Shown: in pieces, positions 1 to 8,813 of the stretch | How the letters are laid out: each line of letters begins with the position of its first letter | Numbering within the stretch: the first letter of the stretch is position 1 | NCBI RefSeq assembly: GCF_001456155.1 | Contig: NZ_CP013293.1 | Span: 2,976,001-3,040,000 of the forward strand | DNA length: 64,000 nt | Origin: Chryseobacterium sp. IHB B 17019 | Lineage (GTDB): Bacteria; Bacteroidota; Bacteroidia; Flavobacteriales; Weeksellaceae | Direction: 5' to 3' | Notes under the pieces: model-generated | What the model saw: only the letters and a program-made list of their open reading frames with translations | Database searches by the model: none | What the model was told of the DNA's origin: nothing | Translations under genes and position numbers: made by a program

Positions 1-356
1 GGCGGTTCTACAACTTTATAATAAACAAGATTGTGCTCTTTTAACGAAATTTCAAGTTCTGATAAAAAATTTCTTCCAATAACCATGTCGTTGTGTAAAA
101 AACAAACGTAATCTTTAGTAGAAATTTCAATCGCCTTGTTGTAAGTATCTGAAAGTGTTTTGCCTTCAGCGCTGGAAAAATAAACAAGATTTTCGTCTTT
201 TAGAGAAGTAAGCCATTCATGCGTTCCGTCAGAACTTCCATAGCTCACAAAAACAATTTCCGTCTCAGGATAATTTTCCCTTATTGACTGATAACAGCTT
301 TTAGAAAACTCCAGATTGTTTTTTAATCCTATTAAAAGCGAAATATTATTATCCAT
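1..356 (-). CDS. Family 2 glycosyltransferase, N-terminal part (cut by window edge)
   Basis: The minus strand is open from the ATG at 356 to the window edge, giving about 118 residues. The start (MDNNISLLIGLKNN), a variable loop (VFVSYGSSDGTHEW) and the pair FLHNDMVIG fit the nucleotide-sugar-binding half of a GT-A family 2 glycosyltransferase. The usual DxD metal site appears here as HND. Proteins of this kind transfer sugars in cell-surface polysaccharide synthesis. The acceptor and sugar cannot be told from this fragment, and the C-terminal part lies outside the window. A TACATTTG box sits 37 bp upstream of the start. The adjacent cupin, read the same way, has its own box, so the two are probably separate transcripts. 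Confidence 0.75.
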   Translation of the reverse strand, partial: MDNNISLLIGLKNNLEFSKSCYQSIRENYPETEIVFVSYGSSDGTHEWLTSLKDENLVYFSSAEGKTLSDTYNKAIEISTKDYVCFLHNDMVIGRNFLSELEISLKEHNLVYYKVVEP

Positions 357-392
357 TATTTATTCCTGTTGTCGTTTTATTCTTAGGAAATA

Positions 393-400
393 CAAATGTA
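393..400 (-). promoter_or_regulatory. -7 promoter box for the glycosyltransferase
   Basis: On the minus strand this reads TACATTTG, a match to the Bacteroidota -7 consensus TAnnTTTG, 37 bp before the start codon at 356. The -33 element is not clear. Confidence 0.5.
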
Positions 401-474
401 AATATTAAGATAAAAAAAACAGTAAAAATCCTGCAATTCTTACTGTTTTAAATTATTGTTGATTTATTATCTAA

Positions 475-819
475 TTAATTTCTGTCGTAATCATCTTCAA
501 TCCTCACAATATCATCCTCCCCAAAATACGTTCCCGTCTGCACTTCAATGAAAACAACAGGCTTATCAGAAAGATTCATCATTCTGTGTTTCGCGCCAAG
601 AGGGATGAAAATACTCTCACCATATTTCAGGTTGATTTCCTTATCATCCAGGACCACAGTGGCATCTCCTTCGATAACTGTCCACTGTTCCTGTCTTTTG
701 TGGTGATACTGATAAGATAATTTCTGTCCCGGATTTACTTCTATCCTTTTTAATTTATAGTTGGGTTCATCTGCTAAAACAAAATATTTTCCCCACGGTC
801 TTTCTCCTATTTCTAACAT
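475..819 (-). CDS. Cupin protein, mannose-6-phosphate isomerase-like
   Basis: A 114-residue single-domain cupin. It resembles the C-terminal cupin of type II phosphomannose isomerase / mannose-1-phosphate guanylyltransferase proteins: an RPWGKYFVL start, the PGQKLSYQYHHKRQEQW metal-binding motif and a second motif around PLGAKHRM. The HH and later H residues could bind a metal ion. The family handles sugar phosphates in surface-polysaccharide precursor supply, which fits the neighbouring glycosyltransferase. No nucleotidyltransferase domain is fused to it, so it may be a stand-alone isomerase or a sugar-binding protein; the exact substrate is unknown. The start MLEIGERPWG has a -7 box about 20 bp upstream. 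Confidence 0.8.
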   Translation of the reverse strand: MLEIGERPWGKYFVLADEPNYKLKRIEVNPGQKLSYQYHHKRQEQWTVIEGDATVVLDDKEINLKYGESIFIPLGAKHRMMNLSDKPVVFIEVQTGTYFGEDDIVRIEDDYDRN

Positions 820-838
820 AATTTACTTTTTATAAATA

Positions 839-846
839 CAAATGTA
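839..846 (-). promoter_or_regulatory. -7 promoter box for the cupin gene
   Basis: The minus strand reads TACATTTG, matching TAnnTTTG, 20 bp upstream of the start at 819. Confidence 0.5.
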
Positions 847-910
847 AATATTCAAAACAAAAAAGCCAATAACACAAACATTAAACCTGCTTAAAACACA
901 TAATTTTAAG

Positions 911-918
911 TAAATTTG
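911..918 (+). promoter_or_regulatory. -7 promoter box for gltX
   Basis: TAAATTTG matches TAnnTTTG exactly and lies 19 bp before the gltX ATG. Confidence 0.6.
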
Positions 919-937
919 CATCAAAATTTTAATTAAA

Positions 938-2443
938 ATGGAGAAAGTAAGAGTACGTTTTGCTCCAAGTCCTACCGGACCTTTACACTTGGGAGGCGTA
1001 AGAACCGCATTATATGATTATCTTTTTGCTAAAAATCAGGGAGGTGAGTTTGTATTGAGAATTGAAGATACAGACACTGCGAGATATGTGGAGGGAGCAG
1101 AAGAATACATCGAGGAAGCCCTTGAATGGTGCGGAATTATTGCCGATGAAAGCCCTAAAAAAGGAGGGAAATTCGCTCCATACAGACAATCTGAAAGAAG
1201 AGATATTTACGACAGATATACAGAGCAGATCTTAAAAACAGATTATGCTTACATCGCTTTTGATACAGCTGAAGAATTAGACGCCATCCGCGCCGAATAC
1301 GAGGCAAAAGGTGATGTTTTTTCGTATGACAACAAAACGAGAAACCGTTTGAAAAACAGCCTTGCCCTTTCTGAAGAAGAAGTTCAGAAATTGCTGGATG
1401 AAAAAACACCGTACGTGGTAAGATTCAAAATGCCGGTTGACAGAACGCTGAACCTTGAAGACATCATCCGTGGAAAGTCCTCTGTAAACACCAATACTTT
1501 GGACGATAAAGTGTTGGTGAAAAACGATGGAATGCCTACTTATCACTTCGCCAACATCATCGACGACCACGAAATGGAAATTTCTCACGTCATCCGTGGT
1601 GAAGAATGGTTGCCATCTTTAGGTCTGCACATTTTATTATATGAAGCGATGGGCTGGGAAGCGCCTCAGTTTGCGCACCTTTCTTTGATTTTAAAACCGG
1701 AAGGAAAAGGAAAATTAAGCAAAAGAGACGGTGATAAATTCGGATTCCCTGTCTTTCCTTTAAACTTTACTGATCCGGCAACAGGAAATATTTCCCAAGG
1801 ATACAGAGAAAGCGGTTATCTTCCTGAAGCTTTCATCAATATGGTGGCACTTTTAGGCTGGTCTCCTGCCGATGATAAAGAGATTTTATCGTTGGAAGAA
1901 ATGACGAAAGAATTTGATTTAAATAAAGTTCACAAGGCCGGAGCAAGATTCAGCAAAGAAAAAGCAGAATGGTTCAACCATCAGTATATTCAATTGAAAT
2001 CTGACGAAGAATTGCTTCAAATTTTAAAAAAATCAGATTTAAATTTAAATATGGAAGATGAGAAATTGTTAAAAATTATTCATCTGATGAAAGAAAGAGC
2101 CACTTTCCCGAAAGATATCTACGAAAATGGAAAGTTTTTCTTCGAAGCACCAACTTCTTATGACGAAAAAGCTTCAAAAAAAGCCTGGAACGAAGAAACT
2201 TCTGCTATTTTGGGAGAATTAGCTGCAAATTTACAATCTGCTGATTTTAATGCTGAAAATTTAAAGCAAATTGTTCATGATTTCGCCGAAAACAAGGGCT
2301 TGGGAATGGGTAAAGTGATGATGCCGCTGCGTCTGGCCTTGGTTGGAGAACTGAAAGGTCCGGATGTTCCTGATATTCTGGAACTGCTTGGAAAAGAGGA
2401 AAGTATCTCCAGAATAAACAATGCGATCAATAATTTTAAATAG
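938..2443 (+). CDS. gltX: Glutamyl-tRNA synthetase
   Basis: A class I aminoacyl-tRNA synthetase of 501 residues that attaches glutamate to tRNA(Glu) in the cytoplasm. The HIGH-type signature is at residues 9-20 (APSPTGPLHLGG), and the KMSKS-type loop KLSKRDG is near residue 258. The segment RIEDTDTARYVEGAEEYI is typical of GluRS. Length and order (Rossmann catalytic domain, then the helical anticodon-binding region from about 340) are normal for the family. The gene is monocistronic with its own promoter; accA follows 48 bp later with another -7 box. Whether it also charges tRNA(Gln) depends on whether GatCAB exists elsewhere in the genome. Confidence 0.97.
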   Translation: MEKVRVRFAPSPTGPLHLGGVRTALYDYLFAKNQGGEFVLRIEDTDTARYVEGAEEYIEEALEWCGIIADESPKKGGKFAPYRQSERRDIYDRYTEQILKTDYAYIAFDTAEELDAIRAEYEAKGDVFSYDNKTRNRLKNSLALSEEEVQKLLDEKTPYVVRFKMPVDRTLNLEDIIRGKSSVNTNTLDDKVLVKNDGMPTYHFANIIDDHEMEISHVIRGEEWLPSLGLHILLYEAMGWEAPQFAHLSLILKPEGKGKLSKRDGDKFGFPVFPLNFTDPATGNISQGYRESGYLPEAFINMVALLGWSPADDKEILSLEEMTKEFDLNKVHKAGARFSKEKAEWFNHQYIQLKSDEELLQILKKSDLNLNMEDEKLLKIIHLMKERATFPKDIYENGKFFFEAPTSYDEKASKKAWNEETSAILGELAANLQSADFNAENLKQIVHDFAENKGLGMGKVMMPLRLALVGELKGPDVPDILELLGKEESISRINNAINNFK

Positions 2444-2460
2444 TTTTTCATAATTTTTCA

Positions 2461-2468
2461 TAAATTTG
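2461..2468 (+). promoter_or_regulatory. -7 promoter box for accA
   Basis: TAAATTTG, a perfect TAnnTTTG match in the gltX-accA gap, 23 bp before the accA start. Confidence 0.55.
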
Positions 2469-2491
2469 AAAGATTTAATTTACTTCAAGAA

Positions 2492-3448
2492 ATGGAATAT
2501 TTAAGTTTCGAACTTCCTATAAAAGACCTGATGGATCAACTTCAGACTTGTTCTTTAGTAGGAGAAGAAAGTGGTGTTGATGTAAAATTAGCATGTAGCC
2601 AGATAGAGGACAAGATTATAGAAAAGAAAAAAGAAATCTATTCTAATCTTACCCCTTGGCAAAGAGTACAACTATCCCGTCATCCGGATCGTCCTTATAC
2701 ATTAGATTATATCAAAGGAATGGTAGACAAAGGAAGCTTTTTGGAGCTTCACGGAGACAGAAATTTCGCGGATGATCCTGCACTGATCGGTGGTTTAGCG
2801 ACATTGGACGGTCAGAAAATAATGATCATAGGAACCCAAAAAGGGAGAACAACGAAAGAAAGACAGTACAGAAGATTCGGGATGCCGAATCCTGAAGGAT
2901 ACAGGAAAGCTTTAAGACTAATGAAGCTTGCTGAGAAATTCAACATTCCTGTGGTAACTTTGGTGGATACACCCGGAGCTTATCCAGGACTGGAAGCCGA
3001 AGAGAGAGGACAGGGTGAAGCTATCGCGAGAAACATTTTCGAAATGGTACAGCTTAAAACTCCAATCTTCACATATATCATCGGTGAAGGAGCAAGTGGC
3101 GGAGCATTGGGAATTGGTGTCGGAAACAAGGTATACATGTTAGAAAACACTTGGTACACGGTGATTGCGCCAGAAAGCTGCTCATCAATCCTTTGGAGAA
3201 ACTGGGATCACAAAGAAGATGCTGCCAATGCATTGAATCTTACTCCAAAAGATGCTTTAAGAGAAAAATTCATTGACGGAATCATTGAAGAACCGCTTGG
3301 AGGAGCTCATTACGACCCTGAAACGACTTATTTAAATTTGAAAGCTTCAATCTTACAGAATATTAAAGCTTTTTCAAAATTCACAGGACAGGAACTTGAG
3401 ACCCAGAGACAAGATAAATTTATTGCGATGGGGCAATTTAAAGGATAA
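2492..3448 (+). CDS. accA: Acetyl-CoA carboxylase carboxyltransferase subunit alpha
   Basis: The alpha subunit (318 aa) of the acetyl-CoA carboxylase carboxyltransferase. With AccD it moves the carboxyl group from biotin on AccB to acetyl-CoA, making malonyl-CoA for fatty-acid synthesis. An N-terminal helical region (residues 1-60) is followed by a crotonase-fold domain. Visible signatures are [33 protein letters not shown] and the oxyanion-hole stretch [12 protein letters not shown]. Length is normal for the family. A strong bidirectional terminator follows, so transcription should end here. Confidence 0.97.
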   Translation: MEYLSFELPIKDLMDQLQTCSLVGEESGVDVKLACSQIEDKIIEKKKEIYSNLTPWQRVQLSRHPDRPYTLDYIKGMVDKGSFLELHGDRNFADDPALIGGLATLDGQKIMIIGTQKGRTTKERQYRRFGMPNPEGYRKALRLMKLAEKFNIPVVTLVDTPGAYPGLEAEERGQGEAIARNIFEMVQLKTPIFTYIIGEGASGGALGIGVGNKVYMLENTWYTVIAPESCSSILWRNWDHKEDAANALNLTPKDALREKFIDGIIEEPLGGAHYDPETTYLNLKASILQNIKAFSKFTGQELETQRQDKFIAMGQFKG

Positions 3449-3454
3449 AAACAA

Positions 3455-3486
3455 AAACGGTTAAGAAATTTCTTAACCGTTTTTTA
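3455..3486. terminator. Bidirectional intrinsic terminator between accA and the convergent gene
   Basis: A perfect 14-bp inverted repeat (3455-3468 with 3469-3482), with T-runs on both strands, in the gap between two converging genes. Confidence 0.85.
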
Positions 3487-3505
3487 TTTAGCATTCTATA
3501 ATTAT

Positions 3506-4207
3506 TTAATCTTCTCTCAGATTCAACTCAATCTCAATATCTTTATTGATCTTCTTAATGGATGAATATTTGGCATCGCAAACCATGGTTGTCAACACAT
3601 AATCCCCTTTATCTACCAGCAAAAAGTTTTGTCCGTTGGCCGGAACATCAAGATTGTAGTACCTTTTTCCGCTTATTTTTACAATCAGATTACATTTTGA
3701 TTTATTTTTGATATTAATATAAGCTTCTTTGTCCATCGGGTCATTATTAAACATGTGGGTCAGAAGGGCTGCCGTTCTTTTATTTTTTTCACTTGGCTCG
3801 GCTTTTTTACTTGTAGAGCTCATGCTTGCATAGTTTACAGTTCTTTCCGGAGTCGATCCTGAATTGGCGGCAATTGTTTTAGCACTGTTCAGGCTGTTGT
3901 TATCTAACACCATTTGTTTTACTTTGTCTTCACTCAAAGGTTTGATGGTAGGTTTTGCTTCCGGAGAATTATTCGCCATGATCATTTGAATTAATTTCTT
4001 TTTGAAATAATCCGTTTTGGCGTGCCCTGGATTTTGCTTTAAAAATCCTGCAATAACTCTCGCTTCTGTAGTAGCTTCCGCATCATTTTCCGTGTAAATG
4101 ATGATGGTTTCCTTTTCTACAATGGCTTTTGTTTTCGCTTTTTTCTTTTTTTGCGAAAAACCTAAGGTAAAAAGGCATAAAAATATGAGGAGAAATATTT
4201 TTTTCAT
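3506..4207 (-). CDS. Secreted DUF6759-like protein (paralogue 1)
   Basis: A 233-residue protein with a signal peptide (MKKIFLLIFLCLFTLGFSQ) and then a lysine-rich stretch. The last ~70 residues carry the shared domain of a four-member family in this window: NKSKCN, then GKRYYNLDVPA, KGDYVL, a second cysteine in MVCDAKYSS, and KKINK. Two conserved cysteines about 45 residues apart suggest a disulphide-stabilised beta domain outside the cytoplasm. The middle part (IAGFLKQNPGH...) weakly matches the N-terminal repeat of the paralogues at 26-28 kb. The family name is from memory and the function is unknown. It sits alone on the left of the array while its three relatives are on the right in the opposite orientation. 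Confidence 0.75.
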   Translation of the reverse strand: MKKIFLLIFLCLFTLGFSQKKKKAKTKAIVEKETIIIYTENDAEATTEARVIAGFLKQNPGHAKTDYFKKKLIQMIMANNSPEAKPTIKPLSEDKVKQMVLDNNSLNSAKTIAANSGSTPERTVNYASMSSTSKKAEPSEKNKRTAALLTHMFNNDPMDKEAYINIKNKSKCNLIVKISGKRYYNLDVPANGQNFLLVDKGDYVLTTMVCDAKYSSIKKINKDIEIELNLRED

Positions 4208-4282
4208 TAATTAAACATTTAAAATTCTATTAAATATACAAATAACGCAAAAAGTCATTTTTTAGTTTATCATTAAAATCAT

Positions 4283-4290
4283 TATCTTTG
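4283..4290 (+). promoter_or_regulatory. -7 promoter box for tsf
   Basis: TATCTTTG matches TAnnTTTG. It is 64 bp before the tsf ATG, giving tsf its own transcript and a leader of about 60 nt. Confidence 0.6.
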
Positions 4291-4354
4291 CACTGCTTTA
4301 AAATTAAGCTAAAAAATTAATACTAACACTTACAATAAAAAAATAATAGATATT

Positions 4355-5179
4355 ATGTCTTATACACCAGCTGCTGCAGACGTAGCAAAATTGAGAAACC
4401 AGACAGGTGCAGGTATGATGGACTGCAAAAAAGCTTTAGTTGAAGCTGAAGGAGACTTCGAAAAAGCAGTAGATATCCTTAGGAAAAAAGGACAGAAAGT
4501 TGCTGCTAACAGAGCTGACAGAGACTCTTCTGAAGGAGCTGTGATCGCTAGAGTAAACGAAGACAACACATTAGGGACAATCATCTCTTTAAATTGTGAG
4601 ACTGATTTCGTTGCTAAAAACGAAGCGTTCATCGAGCTTGCTTACGAATTAGCTGAAATGGCTATTTTCGCTGCTACTAAAGAAGAACTTTTAGCTACAG
4701 ATTTCCACGGACTTACTGTTGCTGAAAAATTAGTTGAGCAAACAGGTGTTATCGGTGAAAAAATCGAGATCGGAGCTTTCGAAAGAATTACAGGGCCTTT
4801 CTTGGGAGCTTACATCCACGCTGGAAACAAAATCGCTGCAATCACTTCTCTTTCTGCTAAAGTAGATGGAGCTGACGAAGCTGCTAAGGCTGTTTCTATG
4901 CAGGTTGCTGCTATGAACCCTATCGCTCTTGACGAAAACGCTGTTTCTCAAGAAACTATCGATAAAGAATTAGAAATCGAAAGACACAAACTTACTGAAG
5001 AAGGGAAACCTGCCAACATTATCGACAATATTTTGAAAGGTAAAATGCAGAGATTCTACAAAGACAACACTTTGGTACACCAGGATTTTATTAAAGATAG
5101 CAGCATGTCTGTTGCTGATTATGTAAAGTCTGTAAATGCTGATCTTAAAGTAACAGGATTTGTAAGAGTAAGCTTATAA
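4355..5179 (+). CDS. tsf: Translation elongation factor Ts
   Basis: EF-Ts (274 aa) is the guanine-nucleotide exchange factor that recycles EF-Tu during translation. The N-terminal UBA-like module (LRNQTGAGMMDCKKALVEAE) and the core TDFVAKNEAF motif that contacts EF-Tu are both present. Codon use is visibly biased, as expected for a highly expressed gene. In most Bacteroidota tsf directly follows rpsB; here rpsB is ~24 kb away on the opposite strand, and tsf has its own promoter and terminator. That separation suggests a rearrangement (see findings). Confidence 0.97.
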   Translation: MSYTPAAADVAKLRNQTGAGMMDCKKALVEAEGDFEKAVDILRKKGQKVAANRADRDSSEGAVIARVNEDNTLGTIISLNCETDFVAKNEAFIELAYELAEMAIFAATKEELLATDFHGLTVAEKLVEQTGVIGEKIEIGAFERITGPFLGAYIHAGNKIAAITSLSAKVDGADEAAKAVSMQVAAMNPIALDENAVSQETIDKELEIERHKLTEEGKPANIIDNILKGKMQRFYKDNTLVHQDFIKDSSMSVADYVKSVNADLKVTGFVRVSL

Positions 5180-5202
5180 TCTTTTTCAGATTTAAAAATA
5201 TT

Positions 5203-5236
5203 GATCCCGGTGATTTTTTTCATCGGGATTTTTATT
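5203..5236 (+). terminator. Terminator after tsf
   Basis: The stem ATCCCGGTGA / TCATCGGGAT (one G-T pair) has a T-rich loop and is followed by TTTTTATTT. Confidence 0.8.
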
Positions 5237-5349
5237 TCACGGAATTATGAGATTATTTTAAATATTAAAAATAAATTAAATTTTCAATAATTTAAGCCAA
5301 TATCAGATTATAGTAGAATTTTTTATGTAAAATTTTGATTTTTAATACT

Positions 5350-5357
5350 TACATTTG
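5350..5357 (+). promoter_or_regulatory. -7 box, array gene 1
   Basis: TACATTTG matches TAnnTTTG, 18 bp before the ATG at 5376. A TTG inside this box opens the same frame, but the signal peptide begins at the later ATG. Confidence 0.55.
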
Positions 5358-5375
5358 CACCCCTTATTGAGAATC

Positions 5376-8300
5376 ATGAAAAAACTTCTATTAACCATTT
5401 GTACTTTTCTTTGCTTATTATTCAATGCGCAGCTTGATACTGATCACTGGTTTGCCCCCATGTCTGCGAAAGCAGCAACGACCGGCCTTCAGGGATATCT
5501 ATACCTGTCTACTAACGAAACTACACCATTTTCCGTTCAGATTTATAATAACAATACGCTTTTTACCACAGTACAGGTTAGTAAAGGAAATCCGGCCCAG
5601 GTAAGTATTCCCAATTATTTTTTAATTACTGAAAATCCCGGCGATCTTTTCATACCCAATGCAATGGGAATGTACGTAAAAGGTCCAAAGAAATTCTTCG
5701 CCAACTACAGATTTTCCCTACAAAACCACGCGGAAATCATTACGTCAAAAGGACTGGCCAGTCTTGGAACTACATTTTATGCAGGAATGGCGCCGATTAC
5801 GGGTGTTGCTTATTATGTCAATTCAACCATTGGGATTACTGCAACAGAAGACAATACATCGGTAGTCGTTTCAGGATATAACCCGAATGTTGTTTTTTCT
5901 GACGGAAGTTCTTCTCCTACAAAAACAGTTACATTAAATAAAGGTCAATCCTATATCTTGGAGGCTGTAAGTACCGATTCTTTCTATAATCTTAACGGAT
6001 TGGTCGGTGCAAAAATAGAAGCCACAAAACCAATTTCTGTCACGAACGGAAACTTTAATGGTATTTATACTTCTTTAAACTTCACCAACAACGATGTCTT
6101 AATGGATCAGGCAGTTCCTGTCGAAAGATTAGGAAAAGATTTTGTCGTAGTAAAGGGCAACGGCACTATTGCTTCCGAAATGGAAACCGCATTGGTAATT
6201 GCTACTGAAGACAATACCCAACTTACAATAAACGGTATAAGCTCCGGAATTATCCTGAATGCAGGACAATATTATATGGTTCCGAGCATGAATTATGTAT
6301 ATCAGGGAGGCAATGATAATTATAATATGGGGATTTCTTCCAACAAAAATATATACGTATACCAGTTATTGGCAGGAGTTTCCGGAAATACAGGAACGAA
6401 TGAATATCCTACCGGTGGAATGAATTTTATTCCTCCTTTAAGCTGTTTTATGCCTAATAAAATTGATGAAATTGGGTTTATCAATAAAATCGGAAGCCAG
6501 TCTTACAATACCAAATTGAATATCATTACCCAGACCGGTGCTACCGTTACATTAAACGGCAATGCTATTGCTGCGGCAAACGGACCTTATCCTGTCAACG
6601 GAAATCCGAACTGGGTTACCTATTCTGTTCCCAATGTAACCGGGACAATTACTGTTAATTCCACAAAATCTGTAACTGCAGGAATCGCGGCCGGAAGCGG
6701 CGCAGTGGGTTATGGGGGTTATTTTGCAGGCTTTTCATCCATTCCTGCCATTTCAAAAACCGGAGACTGCTACACGGGAATTATATTACAGGTTGACAAT
6801 TCTTACGATGGATATCAGTGGTATCTTAACGGAAACCCTATTCCGGGAGCGACTTCATTTTCTATTAACCCGGAATTATACGGAGCAGGAACATACACCT
6901 GCTTAATCACAAAAAACAATTGTGAATCAAAGCTTACAAATGGCTACAATTACACGGTGTGCCCTCCAATCACAACGACCACTTATACTATCGGATCTTG
7001 TAATACGAAAGTCATTTCACCGGTTTTCACAACTTCCACACAGACAATTGCTCCATCACATACAAGCATTATTTCAGCACCTATTTCGGGAACAGCAACC
7101 GTAAATCCTGTCACAGGGGAAATTTCCTACACACCCAATCCGGGACTTACAGCTGATACCACAGATACATTTATTTATTATGTAGAAGGAAACGGAAATC
7201 CTGCTGATTTTGAATATTTTAAAATCATTATTAATATTGATGTTCTACAGACCACCAACGGATCTCTTACATCGTGTGGTGACGCCAGTGGAAATGGTAC
7301 TTTTGATCTTACTTCTGTGAGTGTTTCGCCGGATCCGGGAATTACTGTTCAATATTTTACAAATTCTGCTTTAGCGGGAACTCCAATTGCAATACCGGCC
7401 ACTTACAGCGGGCCTGCCGGAACCATTTACGCCAATGTGACTTCCCAATACGGATGTATGAAAGTGGCTCAGATTACCTTGACTACTACCCCATCTCCGA
7501 ATATTAATACAAGTAACTTCAATGCAACGCTTTGTGATGATAATTTTGATGGAATTGTTAATGTAAATTTCGCCAATATTTCTCCTGTGATTGTCACAAA
7601 TTCTACGGGTTTTAATGTAAGATATTATTTAAATCAAACTGATGCTAATGCAGGAAACGCCAATACTTTACCTGCCAACTGGACATACACAGCCAATACA
7701 ACGGTTTATGTAAGAGTAGATGCGCTTACAGGAAATTGTCCTGCTGCTTTTGGTCAGATTAATTTTAAAATAGGAAACAGAATCACTCTGCTTACCGGAA
7801 CCGCAACTGCTGAAGTCTGCGACAATGATATCAGCGGTTCTGAAAGTGTAAACCTTAATGATTATAAAAACTTATTTACAGCGGATCCTGCTGTTATCCT
7901 GACATTCCATACTACTTTAGCAAATGCACAAGCCGGAACCAATGCAGTCTCGCCTATCCAGAACATTACTGCTGCAAGTACATTTTATATAAGATTTACA
8001 AGTCCAACCGAATGCCCAAGCACAGGAGTTCTGACAATTAATTTAAAAACTCCTAAAAAATCAGACAGGCTTCATGATCAGGTGGTTTGTCCTAATGAAC
8101 AGGTCACTTTAGATGCAGGTCCAGGATTTACTTCTTATACCTGGAGTACGGGAGCTACAACGCAAACCGTTGCTGTGGGCGCCGGAAGTTATTATGTAGA
8201 TTTAGGATTTAATGGCTGTATTTACCGTCAGCATGTTAATGTTACAACTACACAGGCTCCAACTATTACAAAAATTGAAGTTTCAGGATATAATGCTACT

Positions 8301-8735
8301 GTTTTTGTTTCAGGGGGAACTGCTCCATATCAATATTCTTTGAATGGAATTGATTATCAAACTTCTAATATCTTTACAGGATTGTCGAGAGGAATGCACA
8401 CCGTCTATGTTTTAGGAGCCGACGGATGTACTCCGGTGATTAAAGAATTTTTAGTATTAAATCTTATCAATGCAATTACACCAAATGGAGATGGGCTTAA
8501 TGATGTGTTAAATTATTCCGATCTTAGAATAAAACAAGATGTTTCGATAGAAGTGGTTGACCGTTATGGGGCTCCCGTTTACAGATCAACGAACAAAGAT
8601 TACATCTGGGATGGAAAGCTCAACGGAAGGCCGCTGTCAACGGGAACTTATTGGTATTTACTGAGATGGGTTGAGCCGGATACCAAATTACCAGTTTCTT
8701 ACTCAGGGTGGATATTAGTTAAAAATCGGGAATAA
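5376..8735 (+). CDS. Array gene 1: giant secreted IgGFc-binding-like protein with T9SS type B sorting domain
   Basis: 1119 aa from the ATG that begins the signal peptide MKKLLLTICTFLCLLFNAQ. The order is: mature start LDTDHWFAPM; an IgGFc-binding-like region to ~460 with repeated TEDNT motifs and a GYGGYFAGF end; an Ig-like module (YQWYLNGNPIPGA); a cadherin-like segment; three tandem ~85-residue beta-repeats (SCGDASGNG..., LCDDNFDG..., VCDNDISG...); an Ig-like module at LDAGPGF (~911); a SprB-like module (GGTAPYQYSLNG, ~965-1025); and a type B C-terminal domain from NLINAITPNGDG (~1027). Known type B domains direct export and surface attachment through T9SS. The ligand is unknown. This copy and gene 7 are the longest. 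It has its own promoter, with no clear terminator before gene 2. Confidence 0.85.
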   Translation: MKKLLLTICTFLCLLFNAQLDTDHWFAPMSAKAATTGLQGYLYLSTNETTPFSVQIYNNNTLFTTVQVSKGNPAQVSIPNYFLITENPGDLFIPNAMGMYVKGPKKFFANYRFSLQNHAEIITSKGLASLGTTFYAGMAPITGVAYYVNSTIGITATEDNTSVVVSGYNPNVVFSDGSSSPTKTVTLNKGQSYILEAVSTDSFYNLNGLVGAKIEATKPISVTNGNFNGIYTSLNFTNNDVLMDQAVPVERLGKDFVVVKGNGTIASEMETALVIATEDNTQLTINGISSGIILNAGQYYMVPSMNYVYQGGNDNYNMGISSNKNIYVYQLLAGVSGNTGTNEYPTGGMNFIPPLSCFMPNKIDEIGFINKIGSQSYNTKLNIITQTGATVTLNGNAIAAANGPYPVNGNPNWVTYSVPNVTGTITVNSTKSVTAGIAAGSGAVGYGGYFAGFSSIPAISKTGDCYTGIILQVDNSYDGYQWYLNGNPIPGATSFSINPELYGAGTYTCLITKNNCESKLTNGYNYTVCPPITTTTYTIGSCNTKVISPVFTTSTQTIAPSHTSIISAPISGTATVNPVTGEISYTPNPGLTADTTDTFIYYVEGNGNPADFEYFKIIINIDVLQTTNGSLTSCGDASGNGTFDLTSVSVSPDPGITVQYFTNSALAGTPIAIPATYSGPAGTIYANVTSQYGCMKVAQITLTTTPSPNINTSNFNATLCDDNFDGIVNVNFANISPVIVTNSTGFNVRYYLNQTDANAGNANTLPANWTYTANTTVYVRVDALTGNCPAAFGQINFKIGNRITLLTGTATAEVCDNDISGSESVNLNDYKNLFTADPAVILTFHTTLANAQAGTNAVSPIQNITAASTFYIRFTSPTECPSTGVLTINLKTPKKSDRLHDQVVCPNEQVTLDAGPGFTSYTWSTGATTQTVAVGAGSYYVDLGFNGCIYRQHVNVTTTQAPTITKIEVSGYNATVFVSGGTAPYQYSLNGIDYQTSNIFTGLSRGMHTVYVLGADGCTPVIKEFLVLNLINAITPNGDGLNDVLNYSDLRIKQDVSIEVVDRYGAPVYRSTNKDYIWDGKLNGRPLSTGTYWYLLRWVEPDTKLPVSYSGWILVKNRE

Positions 8736-8783
8736 TATTTTAACTTTCTTTACAATTTATTAACAATATTTCAAATATTATAT

Positions 8784-8791
8784 TAAATTTG
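8784..8791 (+). promoter_or_regulatory. -7 box, array gene 2
   Basis: TAAATTTG, a perfect TAnnTTTG match, in the 78-bp gap between genes 1 and 2, 22 bp before the ATG. Confidence 0.55.
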
Positions 8792-8813
8792 TAGAAATCC
8801 TAATTCCTAATAT